Positions 1 through 9,749 are shown, numbered from the stretch's first letter. The stretch is DNA of 41,285 nucleotides from Microcaldota archaeon (GCA_021810455.1 JAJZIU010000005.1:1-41285); one strand, 5' to 3'. Translations and numbers: made by a program. Notes: a model not told the origin generated them from the sequence alone.

Positions 1-2319
1 CTCTACAACAACATGCTCTTCACAACAAATACAACATCATCTTCTTCGTACCTCACTTCGCTTAATGCTTATAATGGCGAAACCGTGTGGAGTGTTCCTA
101 CAACCAGTTACGGCTCTCCTACAACTCCAGACATAGAATATAACGGCTACATCATCTACGGCACAAACAATGATTATGTAGTTGGATTTTATGCAACAAA
201 TGGCACATTCGCATGGGAAAGTCCTGGATTAGGGGCATCTCCTTCATATGTGTCTGTAGTTAATGGCTCCATAGCGACAGTTGTAAGCGGTACACTTGCT
301 CTAATATCCCTTAATGGAAACAGTGCGTCAGAGCCTTGGCATACTTCATCATCTCCTCCATCTACAAATCCTAGCTCATATTCAAATCTAATATTGTTTG
401 GAAGTAGTACTAGCGCATGCGGATGGAGTATAAATGGGAATCCTGATTTTTGTACAAATCTTGGAGCTACTGTATATGGTGTCGCAAACAACGGACAATT
501 CTCTGTATTCCAAACAAGCAACTCAATATCTGAAGTATCATTCTCAAACACGATTTTATGGTCCAAAACAGTTCCTTACACTGGCGCAATAGCCCAACCT
601 GTCATGTCACGTTCCAACATATACTCTATTTGGGATGGAAATTATTTGATATCACAAAACATAAGCACCGGAGACGTATCCTGGTACACACAAGTGCCTG
701 CAAATTATGGCGGAGTGAGCAGAATAACTCTTGGTTACGGGAGATTATATCTGGTTGCAGGAGGCAATGTGATTTCTTACGGCTCGTGCAGTGTTAATCC
801 AGAATACCCCGTGCTCACAGCCGCTTCGTCACTTTATGTTAACAATTTGGGTGGTTGTGCAACTGCTCTTATCGATTCTATAAAAAGCATGAGAAATTAC
901 AGTGTGTACATAAACAACACATTGGCACCTGCAATGCATGTTGCTACTTTCGATGGTTCCAACAGTTTTCTATCTCAAGGATCGGGATTCAAATGGATGA
1001 ACAGTCAATCCCAGAGTTTTACTATGAATGTTTGGGTTTATCCTACATCGCAAAATGGCGTAATACTCGATGAACTTGGGCAACAAACTCCAAATACAAC
1101 TTGGCACGATAGTTGGATCGATCTTGTAAATGGAAGCGTGAATGTAAGCGTATGGAACCTGAAGTGCGTAAACATCGGTAAGATTCCCCTCAACCAATGG
1201 AGTGATATCGCTTTGGTAGGTAGTTATTCGAACAATGTACTTAATTACAGTGGATACATAAACGGGAATTTTGGCGGAGGCAGTGACGGGGCAAGATCCA
1301 TACCTGGCGGAAACTCCTCAATGTATTACGATCTTGGGGTTGGAGATGTCACAAATTGCGGCTCTGGTTCATATTTCAAAGGACAGATGGCGAATTTCCA
1401 GATTTACAACACTAATCTTTCGCACTATCAGATCACCCAGCTTTACGATGGTGGGATACAAGGTGCGCCATTGCAAAACTCGGGTTCTGTAGCATGGTAT
1501 CCTCTAACTGGCGATTCAAACGATTATGCAGGAAACAGCACATACTATCCTGTCAATGTAAGTTACGCTCCGGCACTGTACTCTCCAACGGGTCTTTCTA
1601 ATTCATATGAAATATCCAAATCAAGTATCGTTCTTCCCTCAACTTCTTATGTGGCTTCTCTCAACAATAGAACTTCTGACAGTTTATTGGCTCAAAATCG
1701 CTACATATCAATACCTGCAAATCCAGTCCTAGAACCTAGCAAGTTCAGCATAGGTCTGTGGTTCTACGAATCTTCTTACTCCATGTGCTACACTGGAATA
1801 GGTGTTAATAACCAAGCATTCACCCAAGGTTACAATTTATTGCTCCCTTGTGTAAATGATCATAGCGGTGGTATAACTGTGGGAAATGGAGTCGAAGTAT
1901 ATGACACATTCTCATCTCCTTCATTAGGCAAATGGCATTATGCAGTTGCAACTTTTGATGGAAGCACCATAACCACATACATAGATGGCGTAAAAGAAAA
2001 CACTGCGTCACAATCTGGTGTAACATACTCTTCAATATCCTGGCTTCTTGTCGCACCTACCGTACCTTCTGGATCTAACGAAAGCATAGCAAATATACAA
2101 ATATACAATGAATCCCTGTCTTATCAGCAAATCAGTTCACTGTACAAGGAAGGCATAGAGGGCAATCCTATTCAAAATGGCCATCTTGTTGGATGGTGGC
2201 CGCTCAATGGCAATGCGAATGACTACTCCGGATACTTGGACAACGGATTCGATTATAGTTCAGTATCATACAAGCCCATCACAAGTCTGTACAACGTAGG
2301 TGTTTATTCATGGAAGTAA
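1..2319 (+). CDS. Large surface protein, beta-propeller plus two LamG domains (5' partial)
   Basis: Probably a secreted or envelope-attached binding protein; the ligand is unknown. The frame is open from base 1, so the true N terminus and any signal peptide lie outside the window. Counting from the first ATG (base 13), residues 1-265 are short beta repeats with Gly-Trp turns (AYNGETVW, ISTGDVSWY), as in PQQ-type propellers. Two LamG/concanavalin-like jelly rolls follow at about 313-480 and 564-715. Each ends in an IYN..LS..QI..LY..GI.G.P strand and is followed by a W(W/Y)PL..G..NDY.G segment. The protein is very rich in Ser and Asn, with many N-x-S/T sequons, so N-glycosylation is plausible. 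It overlaps the next LamG gene by 10 bases, suggesting one transcript. Confidence 0.8.
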   Translation, partial: LYNNMLFTTNTTSSSSYLTSLNAYNGETVWSVPTTSYGSPTTPDIEYNGYIIYGTNNDYVVGFYATNGTFAWESPGLGASPSYVSVVNGSIATVVSGTLALISLNGNSASEPWHTSSSPPSTNPSSYSNLILFGSSTSACGWSINGNPDFCTNLGATVYGVANNGQFSVFQTSNSISEVSFSNTILWSKTVPYTGAIAQPVMSRSNIYSIWDGNYLISQNISTGDVSWYTQVPANYGGVSRITLGYGRLYLVAGGNVISYGSCSVNPEYPVLTAASSLYVNNLGGCATALIDSIKSMRNYSVYINNTLAPAMHVATFDGSNSFLSQGSGFKWMNSQSQSFTMNVWVYPTSQNGVILDELGQQTPNTTWHDSWIDLVNGSVNVSVWNLKCVNIGKIPLNQWSDIALVGSYSNNVLNYSGYINGNFGGGSDGARSIPGGNSSMYYDLGVGDVTNCGSGSYFKGQMANFQIYNTNLSHYQITQLYDGGIQGAPLQNSGSVAWYPLTGDSNDYAGNSTYYPVNVSYAPALYSPTGLSNSYEISKSSIVLPSTSYVASLNNRTSDSLLAQNRYISIPANPVLEPSKFSIGLWFYESSYSMCYTGIGVNNQAFTQGYNLLLPCVNDHSGGITVGNGVEVYDTFSSPSLGKWHYAVATFDGSTITTYIDGVKENTASQSGVTYSSISWLLVAPTVPSGSNESIANIQIYNESLSYQQISSLYKEGIEGNPIQNGHLVGWWPLNGNANDYSGYLDNGFDYSSVSYKPITSLYNVGVYSWK

Positions 2320-5300
2320 ATGGAAAAATGAAATTACAGATGATGAGCCTTGCAATGCTTCTGATATTCTCCTTAATGCTTTCCGAACTTTTTTTCTTCG
2401 TGATCCTGAATATAAATTCAAATTCTCTGGCTCAATCACGTGTAACATCAACCAGTTCGAGCGGATTGAAAACTAGTCTCCAATTATCCGCATCAACTTT
2501 TGGAAACCAGAGCGCATCAGCTGCACTTTCCACGCTGACACAATACGAATACACTCCAACATTAAGACATGGAAATTTCATAACCAACCTTAGTGCGTAC
2601 ATGTCAGATCTAATGATTAATGGGACGCTTCCTGATGTTTCTCCAGGATCAAAAGCAGCAAACATGCTATTATACGATATGGGTGCTCTCACTTTCAAAT
2701 CTTACAACGCTTCTATAACAAGCGAATTCAACAACACTATAAGTATCATATCAATAAATGAAACAAAACCCGTGGTTACACAAACAAATCCTTACACGCT
2801 CTCTATAATCTACAGCGAAAATGTCAAAATAAATACCGGAAAGAACATGTACCAATACGGATTTCCTGTAAACGCAACAATAGATCTTAACGGCACTGAA
2901 GATCTGTTATATGCTCAGCAAAGCATACTTCGCAAAATTCAATTCACAAATATAAACAATCTCTCACAGGTGGTTGGCAATGCTTATGCCAACTCTGGAA
3001 GTTTTGGATACTTTGTTTATGGAACAATTTGGAATCTGCCTAACGGATCAACATCCTGTTCCGGAGTTCCAAATACAAATTTCATAATAGCAATTCCTGA
3101 TTCCGCAACTTTGGGAAGTTGTTACAATAATTATGAAGGACTTATCACGTATCAGGTTAGTGGGACTCCAACAGTACCATATCTTGTTTACAATAGCACG
3201 TCTAACATAATTAACGATCTTCCTACTGGGACAAACGTAGCTCTTTACGGCCCTGGTCTTGTAACACTCAACATAGAAAATCTAAGAAAGGCTATAACAA
3301 ACCAATACTTCATTCCATCGCCTCTTGCACCTTCATACACTAACAGAGCAGAAGACAACTTGTTTTCAGGATCTCCTTATGGGTCATTGACTTTTACAGG
3401 TGCAAACAGACAGGTAGCATATTTCAACGGCGCAAGTAGCTATATTAATACAGGAAATTTTCTTCCATTAACAAGCAACAGCTTTTCAGTTAGCTTTTGG
3501 GTCAAAGAACCAACCTCTATATCTTCATGGACTAGCATAGTGGATAAAGGGAGAGCTACTACTGCAATAGATTGGTATTTTCTCACTCCTAATACAAACT
3601 GCGGTAATGGTCAGGGGGTAATATTCAACGCAGGTCCCGGTGAACTTTGTTATAACTGGGGTGATTCATCATGGCATTTTGTTGTCGGCACTTATAACTC
3701 CTCAGGCACTCTTGAATCTCTATATGTAGATGGCGTACTTAAGAAAACCAAATCAGGAGCAAGATTTACGCCTACTAGCGATCCTCTGATTTTTGGTGCA
3801 AGGAGCCCTACTCCTGCAAGCTACTTTTCAGGTTATCTATCAAATATACAAATATACAACACTTCACTGTCAAGACAACAAGTGGACAAAATTTATTCTG
3901 AAGGCATTACTGGTCTACCTACAAGTAATTCTGGTTTGGTTGGCTGGTGGCCGCTTGATGGAAATGCAAATGATTATTCGGGTTACAACAATAATGGCAC
4001 GGTTTCAAACATAGCATATACTGGCGTGCCGCAAGGCTCTTCATCTACTAGTGTTGGGAGTTTCAATGGTGGATATTCTTACATTTCCGGAACTGCTCCT
4101 TCATTCTCAGGAGATCCCATCACCGTTTCAGCATGGATAAATCCACAAGCCGAAGGAAGTACGCGTGGAATATTTTTCTTCGGAAATGGATGTTCAAATG
4201 GTGAAACATTGGCATTGTCCGGAAATCAACTACTGTATGATCAATGCGGAAATAACAAGGCTTCAGGTATGTACATACCTACCAACTCTTGGAGTTTTGT
4301 TGGCTATACGCTCAGTGGAAATACCATAACTTTCTATTACAACAATACCAATACCCAATTGACCCTCACATCAACTCCCACAATAACCTCTACTACGTAC
4401 GCGATAGGTAACGATCTCGAATCTGTTTACCCGTCTTTCAATGGATCTATTGCAAATGTCCAAGTTTATGACTCAGTACTCTCAACATCTCAGATGTCCA
4501 CTCTCTATCAGGCAGGCGTGTCTGGCGGCCCTATCAATACTCAAAACCTAGAAGGCTGGTGGCCGCTATCCGGTACCACTAATGATAACAGCAATAACGT
4601 AAATCCCGGAGTATCTCACAACGCTTCATTCTCCTATTATAACGGTTCTGCTGAAGATAGTTTATATCCTTCAGGCATAGCAAACAATGTGTATCCTATA
4701 CCTGGGATTTTATCATGTACTGGGGTCACAAACTGTTTCAATGGCGCATCGCCAAACCTATACATGGGTACCTATCCAATCACCATAAGCAACCAATTCC
4801 TACAAGCTGCAAAGTTTAACGGAGTGAATAGTAAAATTATGATATCAGAGATACCTCAATATGATATATCTGGTTCTCTAACCGAAACTGCTTGGATTTA
4901 CCTTCCATATGTGCCTAGCAGTAAGAATTATGCCATTGTTGCTCCCGGCAGCACAACCGATACGTTCCCTCTATTATTCTTACAGGGATCTACATCCGAT
5001 TTCTTTTCTTTTGCTATCGACAGTGGGGGTACGGAGTACTCAGCTGCTAGCCCTGTTCCAAAACCAGGCAGATGGTACTTCGTAGCAGGCACATACAATC
5101 AAGGAACAGGAACAGTTTCCGTTTATGTTAATGGAGTTCAGTACAATTGTGGAACGTGCCCAGCTTCTAGTAGTACACAATCACAATATGGAAATGGCTT
5201 TGCTTTAGGTGCATTTCCTTCTCAGGGCACCTATACAAACGCTTCAATTGCTGATGTTCAAATCTACAACGCCTCTCTTGATTACAACTCGATAAATGAA

Positions 5301-5525
5301 CTCTATTCCAAAGGCGTTGGAGGCATGCCTGTAAATCTCCAAAATCTTGTTGCGTGGTGGCCTCTTAACGGAAACTGTCATGATAACGCGTATTCAAATT
5401 CCTGCATCTACTCTCAAAACGTGGGCTATACTCCTATCTACGGCATGGGTTCCTCTACTACCGGATCCCTATTATCAGGTATAGAAAACGGATGGCAAGC
5501 ATTGGGCTTTGGAACTTATCCTTGA
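2310..5525 (+). CDS. Giant membrane-anchored protein with three LamG domains
   Basis: Probable cell-surface adhesin or carbohydrate-binding protein of 1071 residues. Residues 7-38 are a hydrophobic signal/anchor with a short charged N terminus. Residues 40-365 are Ser/Thr/Asn-rich beta sequence that I do not recognise. LamG-like jelly rolls lie at about 369-530, 582-735 and 833-1000. Each has FNG..SYI near its start, a central W.FV..T/GTY strand and a closing IYN.SLS...LY..G..G.P strand, followed by WWPL.G...D segments near 547, 750 and 1016. The start at 2310 has GGTG seven bases upstream inside the preceding gene; ATG 2328 is an alternative. No catalytic motif is visible. A 57-base gap with no clear signal separates it from lipA. 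Confidence 0.8.
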   Translation: MEVNGKMKLQMMSLAMLLIFSLMLSELFFFVILNINSNSLAQSRVTSTSSSGLKTSLQLSASTFGNQSASAALSTLTQYEYTPTLRHGNFITNLSAYMSDLMINGTLPDVSPGSKAANMLLYDMGALTFKSYNASITSEFNNTISIISINETKPVVTQTNPYTLSIIYSENVKINTGKNMYQYGFPVNATIDLNGTEDLLYAQQSILRKIQFTNINNLSQVVGNAYANSGSFGYFVYGTIWNLPNGSTSCSGVPNTNFIIAIPDSATLGSCYNNYEGLITYQVSGTPTVPYLVYNSTSNIINDLPTGTNVALYGPGLVTLNIENLRKAITNQYFIPSPLAPSYTNRAEDNLFSGSPYGSLTFTGANRQVAYFNGASSYINTGNFLPLTSNSFSVSFWVKEPTSISSWTSIVDKGRATTAIDWYFLTPNTNCGNGQGVIFNAGPGELCYNWGDSSWHFVVGTYNSSGTLESLYVDGVLKKTKSGARFTPTSDPLIFGARSPTPASYFSGYLSNIQIYNTSLSRQQVDKIYSEGITGLPTSNSGLVGWWPLDGNANDYSGYNNNGTVSNIAYTGVPQGSSSTSVGSFNGGYSYISGTAPSFSGDPITVSAWINPQAEGSTRGIFFFGNGCSNGETLALSGNQLLYDQCGNNKASGMYIPTNSWSFVGYTLSGNTITFYYNNTNTQLTLTSTPTITSTTYAIGNDLESVYPSFNGSIANVQVYDSVLSTSQMSTLYQAGVSGGPINTQNLEGWWPLSGTTNDNSNNVNPGVSHNASFSYYNGSAEDSLYPSGIANNVYPIPGILSCTGVTNCFNGASPNLYMGTYPITISNQFLQAAKFNGVNSKIMISEIPQYDISGSLTETAWIYLPYVPSSKNYAIVAPGSTTDTFPLLFLQGSTSDFFSFAIDSGGTEYSAASPVPKPGRWYFVAGTYNQGTGTVSVYVNGVQYNCGTCPASSSTQSQYGNGFALGAFPSQGTYTNASIADVQIYNASLDYNSINELYSKGVGGMPVNLQNLVAWWPLNGNCHDNAYSNSCIYSQNVGYTPIYGMGSSTTGSLLSGIENGWQALGFGTYP

Positions 5526-5582
5526 ATTCCGATTAAAAGAATGTTTCCAAAGTGATAAAAAACAATAGTCCAAAATTAAATC

Positions 5583-6461
5583 ATGGGACTTCCAGACTGG
5601 CTATCAATAAAACCGGCTTCTACCGCTAAATACAACTCAATAAAAGAACAGATAAATTCATCAGGCCTTCACACTGTTTGTTCAGAAGCCCACTGTCCTA
5701 ATGCGTCTGAGTGCTGGAGTGGAGGTACTGCAACATTTATGATACTTGGAGATCTATGCACCAGGGGCTGTAGGTTCTGTGCTGTTCACAAAAATGCCAG
5801 AGGTTCAATTGTGGATAAAGATGAACCTGAGAAACTTGCAAAAATAGTTAAAGAATGGGGACTCAGTTACGTAGTTATAACTTCTGTGTGCAGGGATGAT
5901 CTCGATGATGAAGGATCAAGCCACTTTGCCGAATGTGTAAAGGCAATAAAATCAATCAATAAGAACACCTTGGTTGAGGTATTGATACCTGATTTTAGTG
6001 GAAAATCAGAATATCTGCAAAAGATCCTAGACTCCAAACCTGACGTACTGGGACACAACGTTGAAACTGTTAAAAGACTATCTGCAATAATACGTGATAA
6101 ACGTGCGTCTTATTCTAAATCTCTCGAGGTACTGTCAAAATCCAAGATTCTTGATAAAAATATACGCACAAAATCTGCGATGATGCTCGGAATAGGCGAA
6201 ACAGAAGAAGAAGTTATGGAATCGATGAGAGATCTAAGAAATGCAAATGTGGATTTTCTTGCAATTGGGCAGTACCTACGCCCCAGCAAAAGCCACATAG
6301 AAGTACTCGAGTATGTAACCCCTGAAAAATTTTCAAGATTGCAAAAATATGGGCAAAGCATAGAATTTAAGTATGTGGCAGCCGGACCATTAGTAAGGAG
6401 TTCTTACAGGGCTGGAGAATTCTTTATAGGATCCATAATCAAAAACAAGGCTACCTTCTAA
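5583..6461 (+). CDS. lipA: Lipoyl synthase
   Basis: Radical-SAM enzyme that inserts two sulfurs into octanoyl groups on 2-oxoacid dehydrogenase E2 subunits or glycine-cleavage H protein, giving lipoyl groups. The 292-residue length is normal. The auxiliary-cluster cysteines are C33, C38 and C44 (C-x4-C-x5-C), the radical-SAM cluster cysteines are C59, C63 and C66 (CTRGCRFC), and the C-terminal RSSYRAGE supplies the conserved serine ligand. It converges on lplA with an 11-base 3' overlap, so synthesis and attachment genes sit together. No E2 or H-protein gene is in the window, so the acceptor cannot be named. Confidence 0.95.
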   Translation: MGLPDWLSIKPASTAKYNSIKEQINSSGLHTVCSEAHCPNASECWSGGTATFMILGDLCTRGCRFCAVHKNARGSIVDKDEPEKLAKIVKEWGLSYVVITSVCRDDLDDEGSSHFAECVKAIKSINKNTLVEVLIPDFSGKSEYLQKILDSKPDVLGHNVETVKRLSAIIRDKRASYSKSLEVLSKSKILDKNIRTKSAMMLGIGETEEEVMESMRDLRNANVDFLAIGQYLRPSKSHIEVLEYVTPEKFSRLQKYGQSIEFKYVAAGPLVRSSYRAGEFFIGSIIKNKATF

Positions 6462-7194
6462 AGTTCCACTCGGTTGATTTATATGTGTCACCGAGTTCAT
6501 TCACTTTATTCAATTCCTCTGCGTTAAGGTTCTCAAATTCATAATCTTTCCCATCTACGAATCCTCTCAGCATAGATTCGCACAAATCATTCATACTCAC
6601 ATCTGAAAAATTCGATACACAAGTTACCCTGTCTTCAACGTTTTTTATCACCTTATCTGATATCTTCTCCTTGCTTACCTTCAACACTTCGAACATCTTT
6701 TTTACATCTAATTTGTAAAGTATTGTTCCGTGTTGTAGTAGTACTCCTCCTCTCCTGGTTTGCGCATTGCCGGATATTTTTTTGCCATCAACAACTATGT
6801 CATTTATCGGTGCAAAAGACGCGTTTATTCCCACACCACTCAAACCTTTTATTACGTATCCACAAATTTCTCTATAGCTTTCATGAATACCCTTGGGAAA
6901 TAGCGACTCTGGAGCTATAATGCTGTATGTAAGTTCACCTTCGGTATCATGATACACGGCTCCTCCTCCAGTAAGTCTTCTCACATAATCAATTCCCAAT
7001 TCTTTACAGCGTTCAATGTTTACTTCCTCATCCATACTCTGAAAACAACCTATAGAAACAGCACTAGGACTCCATCCGTAGAATCTTATGGTGGGTTTTG
7101 AAGTGCCTTCCGCTACTCTATTGCTTATCGCTTCATCTATGCTCATGTTTTCATATGCGCTGTGTTTCTCTAACATTATCACACGCCATTTCAT
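6451..7194 (-). CDS. lplA: Lipoate-protein ligase, catalytic subunit
   Basis: Activates lipoate (or octanoate) with ATP and transfers it to a lysine of the acceptor protein. The 247-residue protein contains only the large BPL/LplA catalytic domain: RRLTGGGAVYHD at 72-83, the NDIVVDGKKISGNAQ region at 131-145 with the likely catalytic lysine, and LQHGTIL after it. The C-terminal accessory domain found in E. coli LplA is absent and is encoded by the preceding gene, as in the two-part ligase of Thermoplasma acidophilum. The ATG overlaps the lplB stop (ATGA), with GGTG five bases upstream, indicating translational coupling. Confidence 0.92.
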   Translation of the reverse strand: MKWRVIMLEKHSAYENMSIDEAISNRVAEGTSKPTIRFYGWSPSAVSIGCFQSMDEEVNIERCKELGIDYVRRLTGGGAVYHDTEGELTYSIIAPESLFPKGIHESYREICGYVIKGLSGVGINASFAPINDIVVDGKKISGNAQTRRGGVLLQHGTILYKLDVKKMFEVLKVSKEKISDKVIKNVEDRVTCVSNFSDVSMNDLCESMLRGFVDGKDYEFENLNAEELNKVNELGDTYKSTEWNFRR

Positions 7195-7472
7195 TGTGCC
7201 ACCGCAATCATTATTGTATCTACTATAGCTGAAGGCGAGATGCCTATCATTTCTATCTTTTCGGATAATACAACTTTTTCTACTCGTTCAAGCATATCTC
7301 CTCTGTTTTTTACCTCTGCTCCAACCAATGCGTTTTCTATTCTAAGCAATGCTTCCTCTGGATGCATGAAAAAATCTCCCAGTATCTCAACTGATTCTAT
7401 TGTGCTATCATATCTAATCCTTACATATACCAATTTACCTCCTTGTATCTTCTGCTTTGCAAAACCGTTCAC
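7191..7472 (-). CDS. lplB: Lipoate-protein ligase accessory subunit
   Basis: Small partner that supplies the C-terminal domain of LplA; in Thermoplasma the catalytic subunit needs it for lipoate activation. The family pattern is visible: QGGKLVYV, then EILGDFFMHPEEALLRIE, then a short C-terminal helix. The frame stays open to an ATG at 7550, but that start lies inside the 5' end of the NAC gene and upstream of the likely promoter element at 7502-7515. I therefore prefer the GTG at 7472, which places about ten residues before the conserved GGK. The start is uncertain; the identity is fairly firm. Confidence 0.75.
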   Translation of the reverse strand: MNGFAKQKIQGGKLVYVRIRYDSTIESVEILGDFFMHPEEALLRIENALVGAEVKNRGDMLERVEKVVLSEKIEMIGISPSAIVDTIMIAVAQ

Positions 7473-7540
7473 ACCTTTCCCAAACAGAACTGCGCATTTA
7501 GTAATAAATATGTTTAGATTCACTGTATACAATCGATTAC

Positions 7541-7888
7541 ATGATGCCAAATTTAGATCCGAGAGCGTTAAAGAGAATGATGGACAGCATGGGCATGAAA
7601 AGCACCGAGATAGATGCTGAAAGAGTGATTATAGAAGGAAAGGAAAGGAATCTCGTCATAGAAAATCCTAATGTAACCCTTGTCGAAGTTCAGGGAACAA
7701 AAACATTCCAGATATCCGGTAGTGTCACTGAGGTTGAAAAATCAAAAGTAGAGATAAGTGAAGATGATGTAGAAATGGTCAGATCCCAAACCGGCATAGC
7801 TGACGACGCAAAAATAAGAAGTGCCCTAGAAGAGTCTAATGGCGACATAGCAGAAGCAATAATAAAACTGAAGAAACAGAATGGCTAG
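7541..7888 (+). CDS. nac: Nascent polypeptide-associated complex protein
   Basis: Archaeal NAC binds near the ribosomal exit tunnel as a homodimer and shields nascent chains. The 115-residue protein has the usual two parts: a NAC beta-barrel at about 35-72 (NLVIENPNVTLVEVQG, then TFQISG) and a C-terminal UBA helix bundle at about 76-115 (ISEDDVEMV, then ALEESNGDIAEAI). The ATG lies about 30 bases after an AT-rich TATA-like element, so the message may be nearly leaderless. ATG codons occur at 7541 and 7544. The 3' end overlaps the convergent DUF424 gene by four bases. Confidence 0.93.
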   Translation: MMPNLDPRALKRMMDSMGMKSTEIDAERVIIEGKERNLVIENPNVTLVEVQGTKTFQISGSVTEVEKSKVEISEDDVEMVRSQTGIADDAKIRSALEESNGDIAEAIIKLKKQNG

Positions 7889-8199
7889 ACCATAGTATAG
7901 ATGTGTACGAAAGGAACCCCTCCAACTTCCTTGACATCATCTCTCGAAACTATACCTTTGCTTACCACAATACCTACAGACCTCTTACCCACTATATTGG
8001 CGGAGTACAATTCTCCTTCTATATACGTCTCTACTTCTTCCTCATTGATAAGTTCTCCAACATAAAATTCAGAATAGCTTTTCAAATCCAATTCGAGTTT
8101 TCCTTCACTGTAAACATTGCCTATTAATTCCTGATCACACATAGCGAGTACAGTGCCTGATTCCGTGTTATAATTTTTGATATATATCATTTCATTCAT
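7885..8199 (-). CDS. DUF424 family protein
   Basis: Archaea-restricted small protein of unknown function, 104 residues. The family pattern is visible in the central LDLKSYSEFYVGE and in the C-terminal segment VGKRSVGIVVSKGIVS. The sequence looks soluble, without membrane segments, cysteines or a nucleotide-binding motif. Its start overlaps the end of the upstream glycosyltransferase gene by four bases, so the two are probably one transcript. That proximity alone does not link it to glycosylation. Confidence 0.75.
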   Translation of the reverse strand: MNEMIYIKNYNTESGTVLAMCDQELIGNVYSEGKLELDLKSYSEFYVGELINEEEVETYIEGELYSANIVGKRSVGIVVSKGIVSRDDVKEVGGVPFVHIYTMV

Positions 8200-9749
8200 C
8201 CGTACTTATAGAAAAGGAAGAACGTTGATATGTAGAGTATCCCATACCACAGGAGCCACATCGCACCATACATATTGTCTATTCCCATTGCAATTGCACT
8301 GAATGCAAATAACACTATGGAAAAACTCACTTCCATCATCGAATTCTTTAACGAGTATGTGAACTGTCTGTCATTAATGTTCATCTTTCTACCACTCCAC
8401 ATAGTTTTTCCCTTCATGTTAAGCACAGCTGCAACAGCGGCTTTTGTCCTTATGAATGCTAATGAAAAATTCAGTAGGAATATCATCAATCCCTTTCTAA
8501 GAGATTTAAAGTACATCTTTGTCAATATTGCTGGCGCAACTATTGACAATGCAAATGCAGAGATACCTAATATCTCGAGATCAAATCCTATGTTGCTGCT
8601 GTTCAAAATGTTCTTTACGGAGAATACCTGGCCACTGAGTTGTCCAAACACTATCAAAATCGACAGCATAGTGAACAGTAGAAGAACGATCGAGATGTAA
8701 TTGAGTCCAAATCCGTGAGTCATATAATCTATTCTGGATAATGGGGAAAGATTCTTTCTGTTGTTTTTCGATCTTTTGAAGAAATATCCTACGAACTGTG
8801 TATCTCCATAGTTGTATCTCCACTGTTGTTTGACAAGTTCTGTAAATCTGTTTATTGGTTTACCGTGAGCATAAACTTTTGGGATGAACAAACTTTTGTA
8901 TCCATGTATATCCGATTCGAAACTGAAAAACGTATCTTCTATTATGTACTCTGGAAAACCCCCTATCTTTTGCAAATACGATTTCCTAAGTATGCCGCAT
9001 GATCCTGCAAATATCGCCGTATTGTTAAGTGCCCTTGCTGGTTGTATAAATTTGAAGAAGAACGCATCGAAAAGATCTATTGTATCTGAGAAGAAACTGT
9101 TCTTGAAATATCTTTTTTCCGTTTGTAGATATGATAGTTTTTTATCCCGGAAGTATGGGAGGAGATCCATAAGGAATTTCGTGTTTGTTATATACTCGTC
9201 ATAATCAAATATCGCAATGAACTCTTCTTTTGAATTTTTCAGCATGTTGTTGAGTGCTCCAGCCTTGAATCCTTTCCTGTTGTTCCTATGTATGTATCTT
9301 ATCCCGTTCAATGCACTGAATTTTTCCAACTCGCTTCTTATTGACTTGTCTGTAGAATCATCAAGAAGGTAATACACTATTTTGTCCTTAGGATACTCTA
9401 GATCCTTTAGCCTTAACATGTTTTTCTTTACAAACTTTGGATCTTCGTTGTACACAGGCACTGCGATCGCTACTGTTGGAAATTTCAAAAGAGGTTTTAA
9501 TCTTGAACTTATTTTGTTTATGTAATCCGTGTAAAAATAAGATCTGTAGTATGAGTAAGAAGTGAATATGTTGAAGAATCCTGAAACCAGCGTAAGCGCC
9601 ATAAAACACAAAGCAAGAAGGAACATGTACGTGCTACCTGCTGAGTATATGAACCACGATGAAAACACCAGCCCAATCGAGGTAAGCACTATGAAAATCG
9701 CTACTGAAAGTAGTCTTACACCTATCTCTTTGTTTATAAAAAACACCAT
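8196..9749 (-). CDS. Membrane family 2 glycosyltransferase (cellulose-synthase-like)
   Basis: Probably transfers sugars from a nucleotide donor to a growing polysaccharide or lipid acceptor at the membrane; the product is unknown. Two N-terminal membrane segments (about 10-35 and 40-65) precede a cytosolic GT-A domain. Visible motifs are VPVYNE (98-102), LLDDS (128-132), the DYDE DxD-type motif at 182-185, the ED base motif at 271-272 and QQWRY at 308-312, a variant of the QxxRW signature of processive GT2 enzymes. Several membrane helices follow from about 350 to 517. The start has a TATA-like element about 23 bases away, so the mRNA may be leaderless. Confidence 0.85.
   Translation of the reverse strand: MVFFINKEIGVRLLSVAIFIVLTSIGLVFSSWFIYSAGSTYMFLLALCFMALTLVSGFFNIFTSYSYYRSYFYTDYINKISSRLKPLLKFPTVAIAVPVYNEDPKFVKKNMLRLKDLEYPKDKIVYYLLDDSTDKSIRSELEKFSALNGIRYIHRNNRKGFKAGALNNMLKNSKEEFIAIFDYDEYITNTKFLMDLLPYFRDKKLSYLQTEKRYFKNSFFSDTIDLFDAFFFKFIQPARALNNTAIFAGSCGILRKSYLQKIGGFPEYIIEDTFFSFESDIHGYKSLFIPKVYAHGKPINRFTELVKQQWRYNYGDTQFVGYFFKRSKNNRKNLSPLSRIDYMTHGFGLNYISIVLLLFTMLSILIVFGQLSGQVFSVKNILNSSNIGFDLEILGISAFALSIVAPAILTKMYFKSLRKGLMIFLLNFSLAFIRTKAAVAAVLNMKGKTMWSGRKMNINDRQFTYSLKNSMMEVSFSIVLFAFSAIAMGIDNMYGAMWLLWYGILYISTFFLFYKYG

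Noticed and set aside
1-5525. Long LamG genes as mobile-element or phage tail genes
   Set aside because: No integrase, transposase, terminal repeat or structural phage gene is present, and the same module occurs on pilin-like genes at the other end.
8275-8700. Plus-strand open frame of 141 codons opposite the glycosyltransferase
   Set aside because: It mirrors membrane-helix codons of the real gene on the minus strand and has no independent start signal or family pattern.
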